Source: Nageia nagi | Taxonomy: Eukaryota > Pinophyta | Assembly (NCBI GenBank): GCA_050084985.1 | Contig: JBITNC010000001.1 | Coordinates: 150,164,001 to 150,228,000, forward strand | Reading direction: 5' to 3' | Length of the DNA stretch: 64,000 nucleotides | Shown here: in pieces, positions 50,019-62,367 of the stretch | Position numbering within the stretch: the stretch's first letter is position 1 | Layout of the letters: each line of letters begins with the position of its first letter | The notes under the pieces: model-generated | Seen by the model: the letters and a program-made list of their open reading frames with translations, nothing else | Database searches by the model: none | Told to the model about the DNA's origin: nothing | Made by a program: the position numbers and the translations under genes

Positions 50019-52283
50019 ATGGCCCTACCAATTACATGTCGAGATGGACACAGAGCTACCTTGGTGGCTGATTCTCCTACTGATCATCAGGTACATTGCA
50101 TCTCTTACCTTTTCCTTGCTATGCTTTTGCTTATCTTCAGATTTTAGCTACCTGCATGCTGGTTTTCCAAGTTTCCCCTAGGGTTTTCCTGTTGAATACC
50201 CTAGCCCATCATTTTTACCCTTACATTCCATTTTTTCAAATTTTTGGTATCATGGCTATACTATGCTCATCCGTATGAACCTATACCCCGAATTTTGGTG
50301 ACCTTTATGCACAGAAATAGGACCACTAGTGGTCCTTTTTGCCCTAGTTTGGACTGTGGGCGGTCCTTTTTACCTTGTTTGGACTGTGGGTGGTCCTCTT
50401 TACCAATACTATTTTTACTATTTTTGTTTCATATCTGATACTGACTTGCTTCCTGTCACTCTTTTCTTGTAGAATCATTCATACCTTATGCGACCATCTG
50501 GTAAGAGTGCCACCTTTACCACTGCCCAACAATGGCCACAAACTGACGAAGCCCGGAGCATTCTGGAGGACATTTCCTTTAGCTACCTTGCATTTGCTAA
50601 TTATGTGTTTCATGTCGCAATATGCTAACAGCTTTGATGGAGAGGTGGGATCCAAACTCCAACACCTTTCACCTTCTGACTGGTGAGATCATAGTGACAC
50701 TAGAGGATATCTACAGGATCACTAGACTTCCTATCGGGGGGAGGCTAGTGAACATGGTTCCTGTTCCCAGCCTGGAACAGGCAGAGGTATGGGCTACATG
50801 GTTGATAGGGTTGGATGAGGTAAATCATAGGAAGAGGGGTGTGTCCCTAGTGAGACATGTGTCAGAGTATCCTCCAGCATGGGGTGACCTACGGATGAGA
50901 CTCCTCATTGCCTACCTTTTGGATGCTATTGTCTACCCAGACAAGAGTAGTGAGACCTTTCTTGTGGGCATGGTTCCTATCATTCAGGACATGGTGATGC
51001 ACAGACAACGATATGCATGGTGCCCTGTAATACTGGCACAACTCTATCATGACCTCCACGGCTTTGCAGAGGTGGAGAGAGGGGGGAGGCAAGTAGCTCA
51101 TTCTATGATACTACAGGTGTGGGCATATGATCACATCATCATTTCTAGACCGATGACATTGCCCCTAGACCAACTAGATGATGTACCCACCTGGCAACGG
51201 TGGGTGACGAAAGAGGGACTAGATTTTCCTAGCATGGACCTAGAGGGATGGCGAGTACGGTTTGACCTACTGTAGGAGGCACAGATATACTGGCATCCCT
51301 ATCGGGGAGGTGTACCAAAGTGGGAGAAGGACATACAGGAGATGGCATGGGTGAGACACCCTACATATGTATAGGCACGTAGGGCACTAGTGGAGTCGTA
51401 CATACTAGAGTGGGTACTCCATCAGTTCAGCCTCTAGCAGGGTATACCGGATGACTGCAGGATAGTGGTGCGCTACTACCATAGCAGGCATCTCCTCGAG
51501 GACTATGAGCCAGTACCTAACTGGGACTCAGATTGGGAGTCCCCTAGCAAGGACTTTGACTATGGGGTCGATGATGACATAGATGGACCTGACCATACGA
51601 CGGATTACCTAGACTAGTGGAGGGAATGCTATCCTCACCACATAGGTATTCATGATGCTGACTCGGGTGACGATGCATGGGAGGATGAAGACACAGGGGA
51701 CATAGAGACTGGATGGGACACTCCCTTCAGAACGGGAGGGTGGGGAGGAGAGAGTAGCCCTACATATACTCGTGACACATCTCTAGATGCAGATCATGAC
51801 GATAATGAGGAGACCGATCCAGACTAGGATGAGTATGAACCTAAGTATAAGATGGATACAAATTGGGAAGAGGAAGACTACAATGAGGATGATGATGGTA
51901 ACTTATTTTCTCTTTTGATTTGCTTTGATTTTTTTGCTTTCATGATATGCAAAGGACTAACATGATATGTTTTATGCTATGTCACAGATCCTGAGGTCGA
52001 GATGGCTAAGCTACACGGTCAAATTGGCCAGAAAGATGCAAAAATTACAGAACTACAGGGTCATCTACGGTTCAGAGGAGGGGATTATACTGGGATCTAT
52101 CAGGACCTACAGGCAGCTAACAAGGAAATCAAAGCCCTCTACGAGTAGCTTCACTAGGTCGAGAGATATATCAATGAGGAGAAGGCACACGCAGAGAAGT
52201 ACAAGGCATGGTGCGGGGGTGGCACATCTAGTAGGGCTACTAGCTCTAGTGTAGGGGGAGGGGGCTCTAGTAGAAGATTCTAG
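50019..52283 (+). pseudogene. Plant mobile domain (PMD) gene carried antisense in D1, three exons, decayed
   Basis: Exon 1 (50019-50090) starts MALPITCRDGHRATLVADSP and ends at a GT donor. Exon 2 (50473-51897) begins after TTCTTGTAG and holds the PMD: LTALMERWDPNSNTFHL, TGEIIVTLEDIYRITRLPIG, AYLLDAIVYPDKSSE and HIIISRPMTLPLDQLDDV. An acidic tail follows (DSDWESPS through EEEDYNEDDD). Exon 3 (51988-52283) encodes a Lys/Gln-rich probable coiled coil (EVEMAKLHGQIGQKDAKITE). PMDs occur in the plant nuclear proteins MAIN and MAIL1, which affect silencing, and in transposable elements. The frame shifts near 50620. Stops follow at 51273 and in the regions 51370-51440, 51610 and 51820, mostly CAG to TAG. 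Confidence 0.85.
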
Positions 52284-52795
52284 GTCATTCTATGTGATCT
52301 CATCTAGTTGTATTGTAAACAAAAACATTTTAATCATGATATATATATGAAACACAAATTTTGGTACCTGATTTATTCTTATGCATGTGCTTGTGATGAA
52401 TGAATTTGATGTTCCGTGATTCCTGAAAATGAATGCCAATGACACAACCTAAAATTCTGACTTCTCACGCTACGAGAGTAGTTGGTACCTTTTACTTTCT
52501 CCTATTTTTTCGCTAAAAGAGGACCACCAGTGGTCCTATTAGCATAAAATACAACATCGATGCTCCTATTATGATGTCATGAAGCCCCCCAATTTCTTCA
52601 CCATGACGTCCGTTAGTGACCTGAACTGACTGTTAACTTTTTAACTTTTCTTTTTTTGATCTACCAAATGATACCCCCAGAGGGCTTGGAGCTCCCACTG
52701 GTGCTAGCCTCATTCTATCGTCCCTCTGACTATCTTTCTGATATCTTGATTCCTTTTGTCATGTGCCCCTGGGCAAATAGTATTCCGGTATTATG
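52284..52795. other. Spacer between the convergent PMD and gag frames of D1
   Basis: No pol motif is present on either strand; in an autonomous element the protease and RT would follow gag here. The stretch holds 3' ends of both genes and the near-palindrome AGGACCACCAGTGGTCCT (about 52513-52530). The same applies to 59796-60308 in D2, where the palindrome is perfect. Confidence 0.7.
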
Positions 52796-54833
52796 CTACG
52801 GCATGGGGTTCTTATATATCCCCAACTTTTCATTATCTGTGTGTACTGGAGCCTTTTTCTTTTCTTTTGACTTATTGAATGAGATAGCCTTCTTATCTAC
52901 TAAATCCTGAATAATATCTCTGAATTTTTGACATTCACACATTTTATGGCCATGACCCCTATGATATCTGCAAAATCATCCTGTAGTTATTGTGTTTCTT
53001 TGATTTACTGGTGGTAACTGGATCAAACCTCTTTGCACCAATGACTGTAACAACTCATCATGGTCTTCAGTAACTTTAGCATATACTCTAGGGGTCCTTT
53101 GTTTTGTGAGTTCTTGCAACTCTTTGTTTGCTGCAACTATAGTTATCACTTTGGCTGGTACCAGTTTTTCATCTTTCTTATGCCCCCATAAACCAATTTT
53201 CATCAAGTGTCTCTCTTTTCGAATCATGGATAAGATCATTTCTGTGAGGGGTTATTCTAGATAATTAAAAAATTCAAGCATTACCTCATCTCTTAGTGAC
53301 TTCATCAACATTTGTTTCAACTCTTTTTCACTTAACACTATGTATGTAGCCACCTTTTTCCAAGCTGCTACAAACTCTTCAAATGATTGGCTCTTCCCTT
53401 GTCTCATTCTAGCCAAATCCATGATAACAAGTTTTTTCTTTATGCTATGCTGATACTGATCCAAGAATTCATGTTTTAACTATCTATAGTTGGTAATACT
53501 TTGGTCCTTTAAGTCATAAAACCATTCTAAAGCTTCTTCCCCTAGACTGAGCTAAAATAACCTAGCTAACATATCCTCATCATGAAGGTGACTACATGCT
53601 GCCTCTTTGAAAATTGTGATGTGCATCCTTGGATCACTTATACCATCGTACTTGCTGAATTCAATGTCTTCTCCTTCCCATGTTCTTCTTCTGATTCTTA
53701 TGCAAAGAAGATGATTTTTTGCTAGATATTTATTTGCCTTTTCGTCATGTAATAATGTTAACTTTTTGAGCTGCTCGGCCATTGCTTGAAGCTGGGCCAT
53801 TGTTTGTTCTGCTATTTCTTTTTGCCTTTATTTTTCTATGTCATCCTGATCTGACTTCTCTTCTGGGGTTTTACACCCTTCTATCTCTTCTTCTTTCTCA
53901 TAATCTGATGTTCCTAGGGTGAATCTTAAATTCTGTTCCCTCCATTCCTGCACTAGCTGCATCTCGAATTCTCTTATGATGATCTCTTTTGTGCATGATT
54001 GCGATTTCTGATAAGATCCTGTGCTAATAACCCTTCTTACTTCTGCTTCTTTAATCTATTTCTCTCGATCGGACCAATAGGGGTAAGCATCAACCAATCT
54101 CTGTGCTATAGAGTCCATTTCAAGCTCTTTCTCTAACTCATCATCTGATTCTTCATCAAAATGTACCACTTCCTCTTCATCTGAATATTCACTATTCATT
54201 TCTTCCTGCATTATTGTCTCATGATTTCTAACATATTCAACAAGGGTTAGAGATGACATAGATTCACACGTATTTGTTTTAATATTCCTAGGAGTGGAAT
54301 TTTGTTGGTTAAAGCATGACACATAAAATTTTTCATGATCTTCTATAATAGTCATAGTTGGTTTGATAAAATATGCTCTAATGATTGATGTGAGATTGTT
54401 CGTAGTTTTGAATTTCCATAGGTAGTTAAAAGAGTACGCCGTGCTAGTGTCTATAGCAAATTTGTAGAACATCCCAAAATCTTTCATAAACTGTTGCACT
54501 GACCTAAGTTTTTTCTTCAGTAAGGTTCCAGCTATTGAATCTATTAGGTCGGTATAGGGTTATTGACAAATCCTTTTCAAACATTTGTTTGATATTTTCT
54601 AGGGTTTCACCATCGAAACTATCATTATCTTCGGAATCACCATGATAGGATTCCTCATCCGGCAGTATATCTTTAATAATCCAAGGAGCACTTTCTTTAT
54701 TTAGTCTAGCACTTTTTCTAGTTGGCTCCATTCCTTTCCATGTTTTTCTTTTTCTCTTAGGTGATGACTGAACTAATGAAGAATAATTTGAAAGTTCATC
54801 TATATCTTTGTTCATTTTCAGATTAGTAAGCAT
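52796..54833 (-). pseudogene. gag of D1 with a long N-terminal extension, broken
   Basis: The ATG at 54833 opens MLTNLKMNKDIDEL and a basic stretch (KRKRKTWKGMEPTRKSARL), then an acidic region. The gag core follows (DIEFSKYDGISDPRMHITIF). An extra T near 54505 shifts the frame. Stops follow near 54056, 53802, 53466, 53241 and others, at glutamine, tryptophan or arginine codons of the D2 copy. A CX2H-type knuckle lies near the C terminus; in D1 the sequence there is damaged (about 52950-52980). Confidence 0.85.
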
Positions 54834-54840
54834 GTTTCAC

Positions 54841-54855
54841 GTTGGGTTCACCAAA
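54841..54855 (-). other. Primer-binding site of D1
   Basis: On the minus strand TTTGGTGAACCCAAC follows the LTR end directly. It begins like the site of element A (TTTGGTGAACCC) and differs after that. D2 has the same site at 62353-62367. Confidence 0.75.
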
Positions 54856-55731
54856 TGTTTATAAATAAAATTGAGCGTGCAAATAAATAAATAGGCAAAT
54901 ATCTACAAACTCAATATTATCTATATTTGAGCTATGGATAGCAATTTATTCTAAATAGCAATAAACAAAATAACCAATTCAGAAATGTAATTGTACCAAC
55001 CAAGACTGTAATTTGTGTACTTACCTCACGAAACATACCTGACAACGAAAGATGAAGATATTGGAGATGTACTGATAATGAGCTACCTTTCCAACAATGT
55101 AGTGACCTGTGAAGATGCAAAAAGAGGACTGTAGGTGGTACATTTCAATGATATAATAGCACTGGTGGTGTTCTTTGGTTCATAAAGGAGCACCAACAGC
55201 CTTCGTTTGATGATTCTTAACTTCTTGATCAAGTTTAGAACTTTAATACGGATGTCTCAGATAGCAGTGTGATATCAGAATAGATCATGGATGTCAGGAT
55301 AGCTCGCAAAAGGAAGCACACAAACCATAGCCTTGTAGGTGGTACCAAGAGATACCTTAAGGGGTTGCCACTTACAAGACCATACGTGGGATCATGTGTA
55401 TCCTTGATATGTGGACTTACTATTAGATCCCTTATTTATATAGATAATAGATAATACAACCCATGGGTCGGCATACATCTACATAAACAAGGCTAATTCA
55501 CAACATTCTAGATAAACACACCAATAAATAAGGTAATTTATACAATATTCAAGATAATTCATGCAATATTCAAGATAATCCATGCAACATTCAAGATAAT
55601 CATTATAAGATTCACATTTAAGACAAACATTGATATTATCACTTTAAGACATTCAAGACATATATTTAGACCAAGCATATTTTCATTAATTTATTGATTT
55701 AAAAACATAAATTCATTTTTATGTGTTAACA
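54856..55731 (-). repeat. Middle LTR of the D dimer, shared by D1 and D2
   Basis: It is flanked on its left by a primer-binding site (5' LTR of D1) and on its right by a polypurine tract (3' LTR of D2). In hand comparison it agrees with the right LTR at most sites where the left LTR differs. Confidence 0.95.
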
Positions 55732-56259
55732 GATGCCCCACTTTGGATGTGAAATCGAAAGAAACATGAGGTGTGTTGATATTTTGCATTCAAAGTAAAA
55801 ACAACAATATCATAGCAAATAATTTGATAAGCAATAATAAACACTAACCATTCTAAACTTAAACAACATCATGACAAAGCTTATTAGTACTAGATATGGG
55901 TTGAGAAAACTCCCTTTTGATATTACCTTGGGCATGCTTGCCCCTTATGTTTTGCCATAGAAGGTGATAGCTTGATATATCTGATAATCTTACCACAACA
56001 CTGATGACTTGTGACAACAAACTCGACAACACACATGACGATGACCTAATAGATGACTTAACAAGACCACATCACAAGACGAGACATGATAACCATGATG
56101 ACACACATGACGACCTGACGATAACTTGATAAGACCACATCACAAGACAAGACATGACAACACATGAAAACACACCTGACCACATCACAAGACAAGACAT
56201 GATAACCATGACCACACACAGGGGAGAGCTAAGTTCCATACACTGCAATGGAAGCTGAA

Positions 56260-57095
56260 ACTTCTCACCAAGAGGCATGCTGCAGCTGCATAAGAACCAA
56301 ACTCTGTAAAATAATGATAAACTGATGGAGCTGAAACTCCACCAAGAGGCATGATAAGTTGATAGAGGAGAGCTAAGTTCCACACAACTGAGACTTCACA
56401 CCAAGAGGTATGCTGCAGTTGCATAAGAATCGAACTCCACAAAATAATGATAAACTGATGGAGCTGAAACTCCACCAAGAGGCATGATAAGCTGATAGAG
56501 GAGAGCTAAGTTCTGCACAACTGAGACTTCGCACCAAGAGGTATGCTGTAGTTGCATAAGAATCGAACTTCGTAAAATAATGATAAACTGATGGAGCTGA
56601 AACTCCACCAAGAGGCATGATAAGCTGATAGAGGAGAGCTAAGTTCCACACAACTGAGACTTCGCACCAAGAGGTATGTTGTAGTTGCATAAGAACTAAA
56701 CTTTGCAAAATAATGATAAACTGATGGAGCTGGAACTCCACCAAGAGACATGATAAGCTGATAATGGGAGCTGGAACTCCACCCATAGGCATGATAAGCT
56801 GATAAGGGAGCTAGGACTCCACCAAGAGACATGATAAGCTGATAATGGGAGTTGGAACTCCACCCATAGGCATGATAAGCTGATAAGGGAGCTGAGACTC
56901 CACCAAGAGACATGATAAGTTGATAATGGGAGCTGGAACTCCACCAAGAGACGTGATAAGTTGATAATGGGAGCTAGAACTCCACCAAGAGACATGATAA
57001 GCTGATAATGGGAGTTGGAACTCCACCCATAGGCATGATAAGTTGATAAGAGAGCTAGAACATCACCAAGAGGCATGATAAGCTAATAACACAAC
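56260..57095. repeat. 3' tandem repeat array of D2
   Basis: The unit order and count match the D1 array (48715-49550), with scattered single-base changes. No unit gain or loss between the two copies was noticed. Confidence 0.9.
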
Positions 57096-57407
57096 CCTAC
57101 AAACATGAGATTCAAAGTAATATTATCCTAGATATGACATTAGTTAAGCACCTATGATATGTTCGTGATACTTGGATGAGCTGATTTACTAGAAAAAGGA
57201 ATGCGGGTGGTCCTTTCTAGCAGATTTAGAACATCGGCAGTCTTCATCTAAGATCGCGGGCAGTCCTTTTCTTGAGGATTCATCGAAAACTGTGAAGATC
57301 AGGCCCCTACGAATCACTCCTAGATTCTAGATTAATACCTGGTTGCTTGTCCACGTACATTGAATGCTCAAATCAAAATTATCTTGAAGTGTGTGCCCTA
57401 ACATTTC

Positions 57408-57414
57408 TATAAAA
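57408..57414 (+). promoter_or_regulatory. TATA box of the antisense PMD gene in D2
   Basis: TATAAAA lies in the same context as in D1, 147 bases upstream of the ATG at 57561. Confidence 0.7.
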
Positions 57415-57560
57415 GGGGCCCCATCCTTCCTCATTTGGTCACACTATCATTTTCATAGCTGAGAGTATCCTAGAGCTTGAGAGACTGAGTCAGAGAGGTT
57501 TAGCTGGTGATTTTGTTGCTATCACTAGGTGATATTTCTTGTACTATTGTGCTGCACACT

Positions 57561-59795
57561 ATGGCCCTACCAATTACATGCCGAGATGGACATAGAGCTA
57601 CCTTGGTGGCTAATTCTCCTACCGATCATCAGGTACATTGCATCTCTTACCTTTTCCTTGCTATGCTTTTGCTTGTCTTCAGATTTTAGCTACCTGCATG
57701 CTGGTTTTCCAAGTTGCCCCTAGGGTTTTCCTGTTGAATACCCTAACCCATCATTTTTACCCTTACATTCCATTTTTTCAAATTTCTGGTATCATGGCTA
57801 TACTATGCTCATTTGTATGAACTTGTACCTCGAATTTTGGTGACCTTTGTGCACAGAAATAGGACCGCTGGTGGTCCTTTCTGCCCTTGTTTGGACTGTG
57901 GGTGGTCCTCTTTACTAGTACTATTTTTACTATTTTTGTTTCATATCTGATACTGACTTGCTTCTTGTCACTCTTTTCTTGCAGAATCGTTCATACCTTA
58001 TGCGACCATCTGGTAAGAGTGCCACCTTTACCACTGCCCAACAATGGCCACAAACTGACGAAGCCCGGAGCATTCTGGAGGACATTTCCTTTAGCTACCT
58101 TGCATTTGCTAATTATGTGTTTCATGTCGCAATATGCTAACAGCTTTGATGGAGAGGTGGGATCCAAACTCCAACACCTTTCACCTTCTGACTGGTGAGA
58201 TCATAGTGACACTAGAGGATATCTACAGGATCACTAGACTTCCTATCGGGGGGAGGCTAGTGAACATGGTTCCTGTTCCCAGCCTGGAACAGGCAGAGGT
58301 ATGGGCTAAATGGTTGATAGGGTTGGATGAGGTAAATCATAGGAAGAGGGGTGTGTCCCTAGTGAGACATGTGTCAGAGTATCCTCCAGCATGGGGTGAC
58401 CTACGGATGAGACTCCTCATTACCTACCTTTTGGATGCTATTATCTACCCAGATAAGAGTAGTGAGACCTTTCTTATGGGCATGGTTCCTATCATTCAGG
58501 ACATGCTGATGCACAGATAACGGTATGCATGGTGCCCTACAATACTGGCACAACTCTATCATGACCTCCACGACTTTGCAGAGGTGGAGAGAGGGGGGAG
58601 GCAAGTAGCTCATTCTATGATACTACAGGTGTGGGCATATGATCACATCATCATTTCTAGACCGATGACATTGCCCCTAGACCAACTAGATGATGTACCC
58701 ACCTGGCAACAGTGGGTGACGAAAGAGGGACTAGATTTTCCTAGCATGGACCTAGAGGGATGGCAAGTACAGTTTGACCTACTGTAGGAGGCACAGATAT
58801 ACTGGCATCCCTATCGGGGAGGTGTACCAAAGTGGGAGGAGGACATACAGGAGATGGCATGGGTGAGACACCCTACATATGTATAGGCATGTAGGGCACT
58901 AGTGGAGTCGTACAGGCCAGAGTGGGTACTCCATCAGTTCGGCCTCTAGCAGGGTATACCGGATGACTGCAGGATAGTGGTGCGCTACTACCATAGCAGG
59001 CATCTCCAAGAGGACTATGAGCGAGTACCTAACTGGGACTCAGATTGGGAGTCCCCTAGTGAGGAATCTGACTATGGGGTCGATGATGAAATAGATGGAC
59101 CTGACCATATGATGGATTACCTAGATTGGTGGAGGGAACACTGTCCTCACCACATAGGTATTCATGATGCTGACTCGGGTGATGATGCATGGGAGGATGA
59201 AGACACAGGGGACATAAAGAATGGATGGGACACTCCCTTCACAACGGGAGGGTGGGGAGGAGAGAGTAGCCCTACATATACTCATGACATGTCTCTAGAT
59301 GCAGGTCATGACGATAATGAGGAGACCGATCTAGACCAGGATGAGTATGAACCTGAGTATAAGATGGATACAGATTGGGAAGAGGAAGACTACAATGAGG
59401 ATGATGATGGTAACTTATTTTCTCTTTTGATTTGCTTTGATTTTTTTGCTTTCATGATATGCAAAGGACTAACATGATATGTTTTATGCTATGTCACAGA
59501 TCCTGAGGTCGAGATGGCTAAGCTACGCAGTTAAATTGGCCAGAAAGATGCAGAAATTACAGAACTATAGGGTCATCTATGGTTCAGAGGAGGGGATTAT
59601 ACTGGGATCTATCAGGACCTACAGGCAGCTAACAAGGAAATCAAAGCCCTCTACGAGTAGCTTCACTAGGTCGAGAGATATATCGGTGAGGAGAAGGCAC
59701 ATGCAGAGAAGTACAAGGCACAGTGCGGGGGTGGCACATCTAGTAGGGCTACTAGCTCTAGTGTAGGGGTAGGGGGCTCTAGTAGAAGATTCTAG
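57561..59795 (+). pseudogene. PMD gene carried antisense in D2, three exons, decayed
   Basis: Exons 57561-57632, 57985-59409 and 59500-59795 mirror D1, with an acceptor TTCTTGCAG for exon 2. The same frameshift (near 58132) and the TAG codons at 58783, near 58885 and near 58945 are shared with D1. D2 has an additional TAA at 58517 (CAA in D1), but lacks the D1 stops near 51610 and 51820. From 58977 onward the acidic tail is open to beyond the exon 2 donor. Shared damage shows that the gene was already dead before the two units separated. Confidence 0.85.
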
Positions 59796-60308
59796 GTCAT
59801 TCTATGTGATCTCATCTAGTTGTATTGTAAACAAAAACATTTTGATCATGATATATATATGAAACACAAATTTTGGTACTTGATTTGTTCTTGTGCATGT
59901 GCTTGTGATGAATGAATTTGATGTTCCGTGATTCCTAAAAATGAACGCCAATGATACAACCTAAAATTTTAACTTCTCACGCTGCGGGAGTAGTTGGTAC
60001 CTTTTACTTTCTCCTATTTTTTTGCTAAAAGAGGACCACCGGTGGTCCTATTAGCACAAAATACAACATCGATGCTCCTATTATGATGTCATGAAGCCCC
60101 CCAATTTCTTCACCATGATGTCCGTTAGTGACCTGAACTGACTGTTAACTTTTTAACTTTTTCTTTTTTTGATCTACCAAATGATACCCCCGGAGGGCCT
60201 AGAGCTCCCACTGGTGCTAGTCTCATTCTATCGTCCCTCTGACTATCTTTCTGATATCTTGATTCCTTTTATCATGTGCCCCTGGGCAAATAGTATTCCG
60301 GTATTATG

Positions 60309-62345
60309 CTACGGCATGGGGTTCTTATATATCCCCAACTTTGCATTATCTGTGTGTACTGGAGCCTTTTTCTTTTCTTTTAACTTATTGAATAAGATAG
60401 CCTTCTTATCTACTAAATCCTGAATAATATCTTTGAATTTTTGACATTCACACGTTTTATGGCCATGACCCCTGTGATATCTACAAAATCCTCCTGTAGT
60501 TCTTGTGTTTCTTTGATTTATCGATGGTAACTGGATCAAACCTCTTTGCACCAATGGCTGCAACAACTCATCATGGTCTTCAGTAACTTTAGCATATACT
60601 CTAGGGGTCCTTTGTTTTGTGAGTTCTTGCGACTCTTTGTTTGCTGCAACTGTAGCTATCACTTTGGCTGGTACCAGTTTTTCATCTTTCTTATGCCCCC
60701 ATAAACCAATTTTCATCAAGTGTCTCTCTTTTCGAATCATGGATAAGATCATTTCTACGAGGGGTTGTTCTAGATAATTGAAAAATTCAAGCATTACCTC
60801 ATCTCTTAGTGACTTCATCAACATTTGTTTCAACTCTTTTTCACTTAACACTATGTATGTAGCCACCTTTTTCCAAGCTGCTACAAACTCTTCAAATGAT
60901 TGGCTCTTCCCTTGTCTCATTCTAGCCAAATCCATGATAACAGGTTTTTTCTTTATGCTATGCTGATACTGATCCAAGAATTCATGTTTTAACTGTCTAT
61001 AGTTGGTAATACTTTGGTCCTTTAAGTTATAAAACCATTCTAAAGCTTCTTCCCCTAGACTGAGCTGAAATAACCTAGCTAACATATCCTCATCATGAAG
61101 GTGACTACATGCTGCCTCTTCAAAAATTGTGATGTGCATCCTTGGATCACTTATACCATCGTGCTTGCTGAATTCAATGTCTTCTCCTTCCCATGTTCTT
61201 CTTCTGATTCTTGTGCAAAGAGGATGATTTTTTGCTAGATATTTATTTACTTTTTCGTCATGTAATAATGTTAACTTTTTGAGCTGCTCGACCATTGCTT
61301 GAAGCTGGGCCATTGTTTATTCTGCTATTTCTTTTTGCCTTTGTTTTTCTATGTCATCCTGATCTGACTTCTCTTCTGGGGTTTTACACCCTTCTGTCTC
61401 TTCTTCTTTCTCATAATCTGATGTTCCTGGGGTGAATCTTAAATTCTGTTCCCTCCATTCCTGCACTAGTTGCATCTCTAATTCTCTTATGATGATCTCT
61501 TTTATGCATGATTGCGATTTCTGATAAGATCCTGTGCTAATAACCCTTCTTACTTCTACTTCTTTAATCTCTTTCTCTCAATCAGACTAATAGGGGTAAG
61601 CATCAACCAATCTCTGTGCTATAGAGTCCATTTCAAGCTCTGTCTCTAACTCATCATCTGATTCTTCATCAAAATGTACCACTACCTCTTCATCTGAATA
61701 TTCACTATTCATTTCTTCCTACATTATTGTCTCATGATTTCTAACATATTCAATAAGGGTTAGAGATGACATAGATTCACACGTATTTGTTTTAATATTC
61801 CTAGGAGTGGAATTTTGTTGGTTAAAGCATGGCACATAAAATTTTTCATGATCTTCTATAATAGTCATAGTTGGTTTGATAAAATATGCTCTAATGATTG
61901 ATGTGAGATTGTTCGTAGTTTTGAATTTCCATAGGTAGTTAAAAGAGTACGCCGTGCTAGTGTCTATAGCAAATTTGTAGAACATCCCAAAATCTTTCAT
62001 AAACTGTTGCACTAACCTAAGTTTTTCTTCAGTAAGGTTCCAGCTATTGAATCTATTAGGTCGGTATAGGGTTATTGACAAATGCTTTTCAAACATTTGG
62101 CTGATATTTTCTAGGGTTTCACCATTGGAACTATCATTGTCTTCGGAATCACCATGATAGGATTCCTCATCCGGCAGTATATCTTTAATAATCCAAGGAG
62201 CACTTTCTTTATTTAGTCTAGCACTTTTTCTAGTTGGCTCCATTCCTTTCCATGTTTTTCTTTTTCTCTTAGGTGATGACTGAACTAATGAAGAATAATC
62301 TGAAAGTTCATCTATATCTTTATTCATTTTCAGATTAGTAAGCAT
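60309..62345 (-). pseudogene. gag of D2, nearly intact, 678 codons with four stops
   Basis: From ATG 62345 to the stop at 60309 everything is in one frame. The N-terminal part (about 340 residues) has a basic KRKRKTW stretch and acidic blocks. The gag core and C terminus (334 codons from 61313) are uninterrupted: FSKHDGISDPRMHI, ALEWFYNLKDQSITNYRQLK, and a knuckle-like CRYHRGHGHKTCECQKF. The four internal stops lie between 61719 and 61314, and where D1 keeps the codon it is CAG, TGG, CGA or CAA. The core is the best preserved coding sequence of all elements here and could still give a Gag fragment. Confidence 0.88.
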
Positions 62346-62367
62346 GTTTCACGTTGGGTTCACCAAA

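Noticed and set aside
56072-57076. The same repeat-protein frames in D2
   Set aside because: Same reason as for D1.
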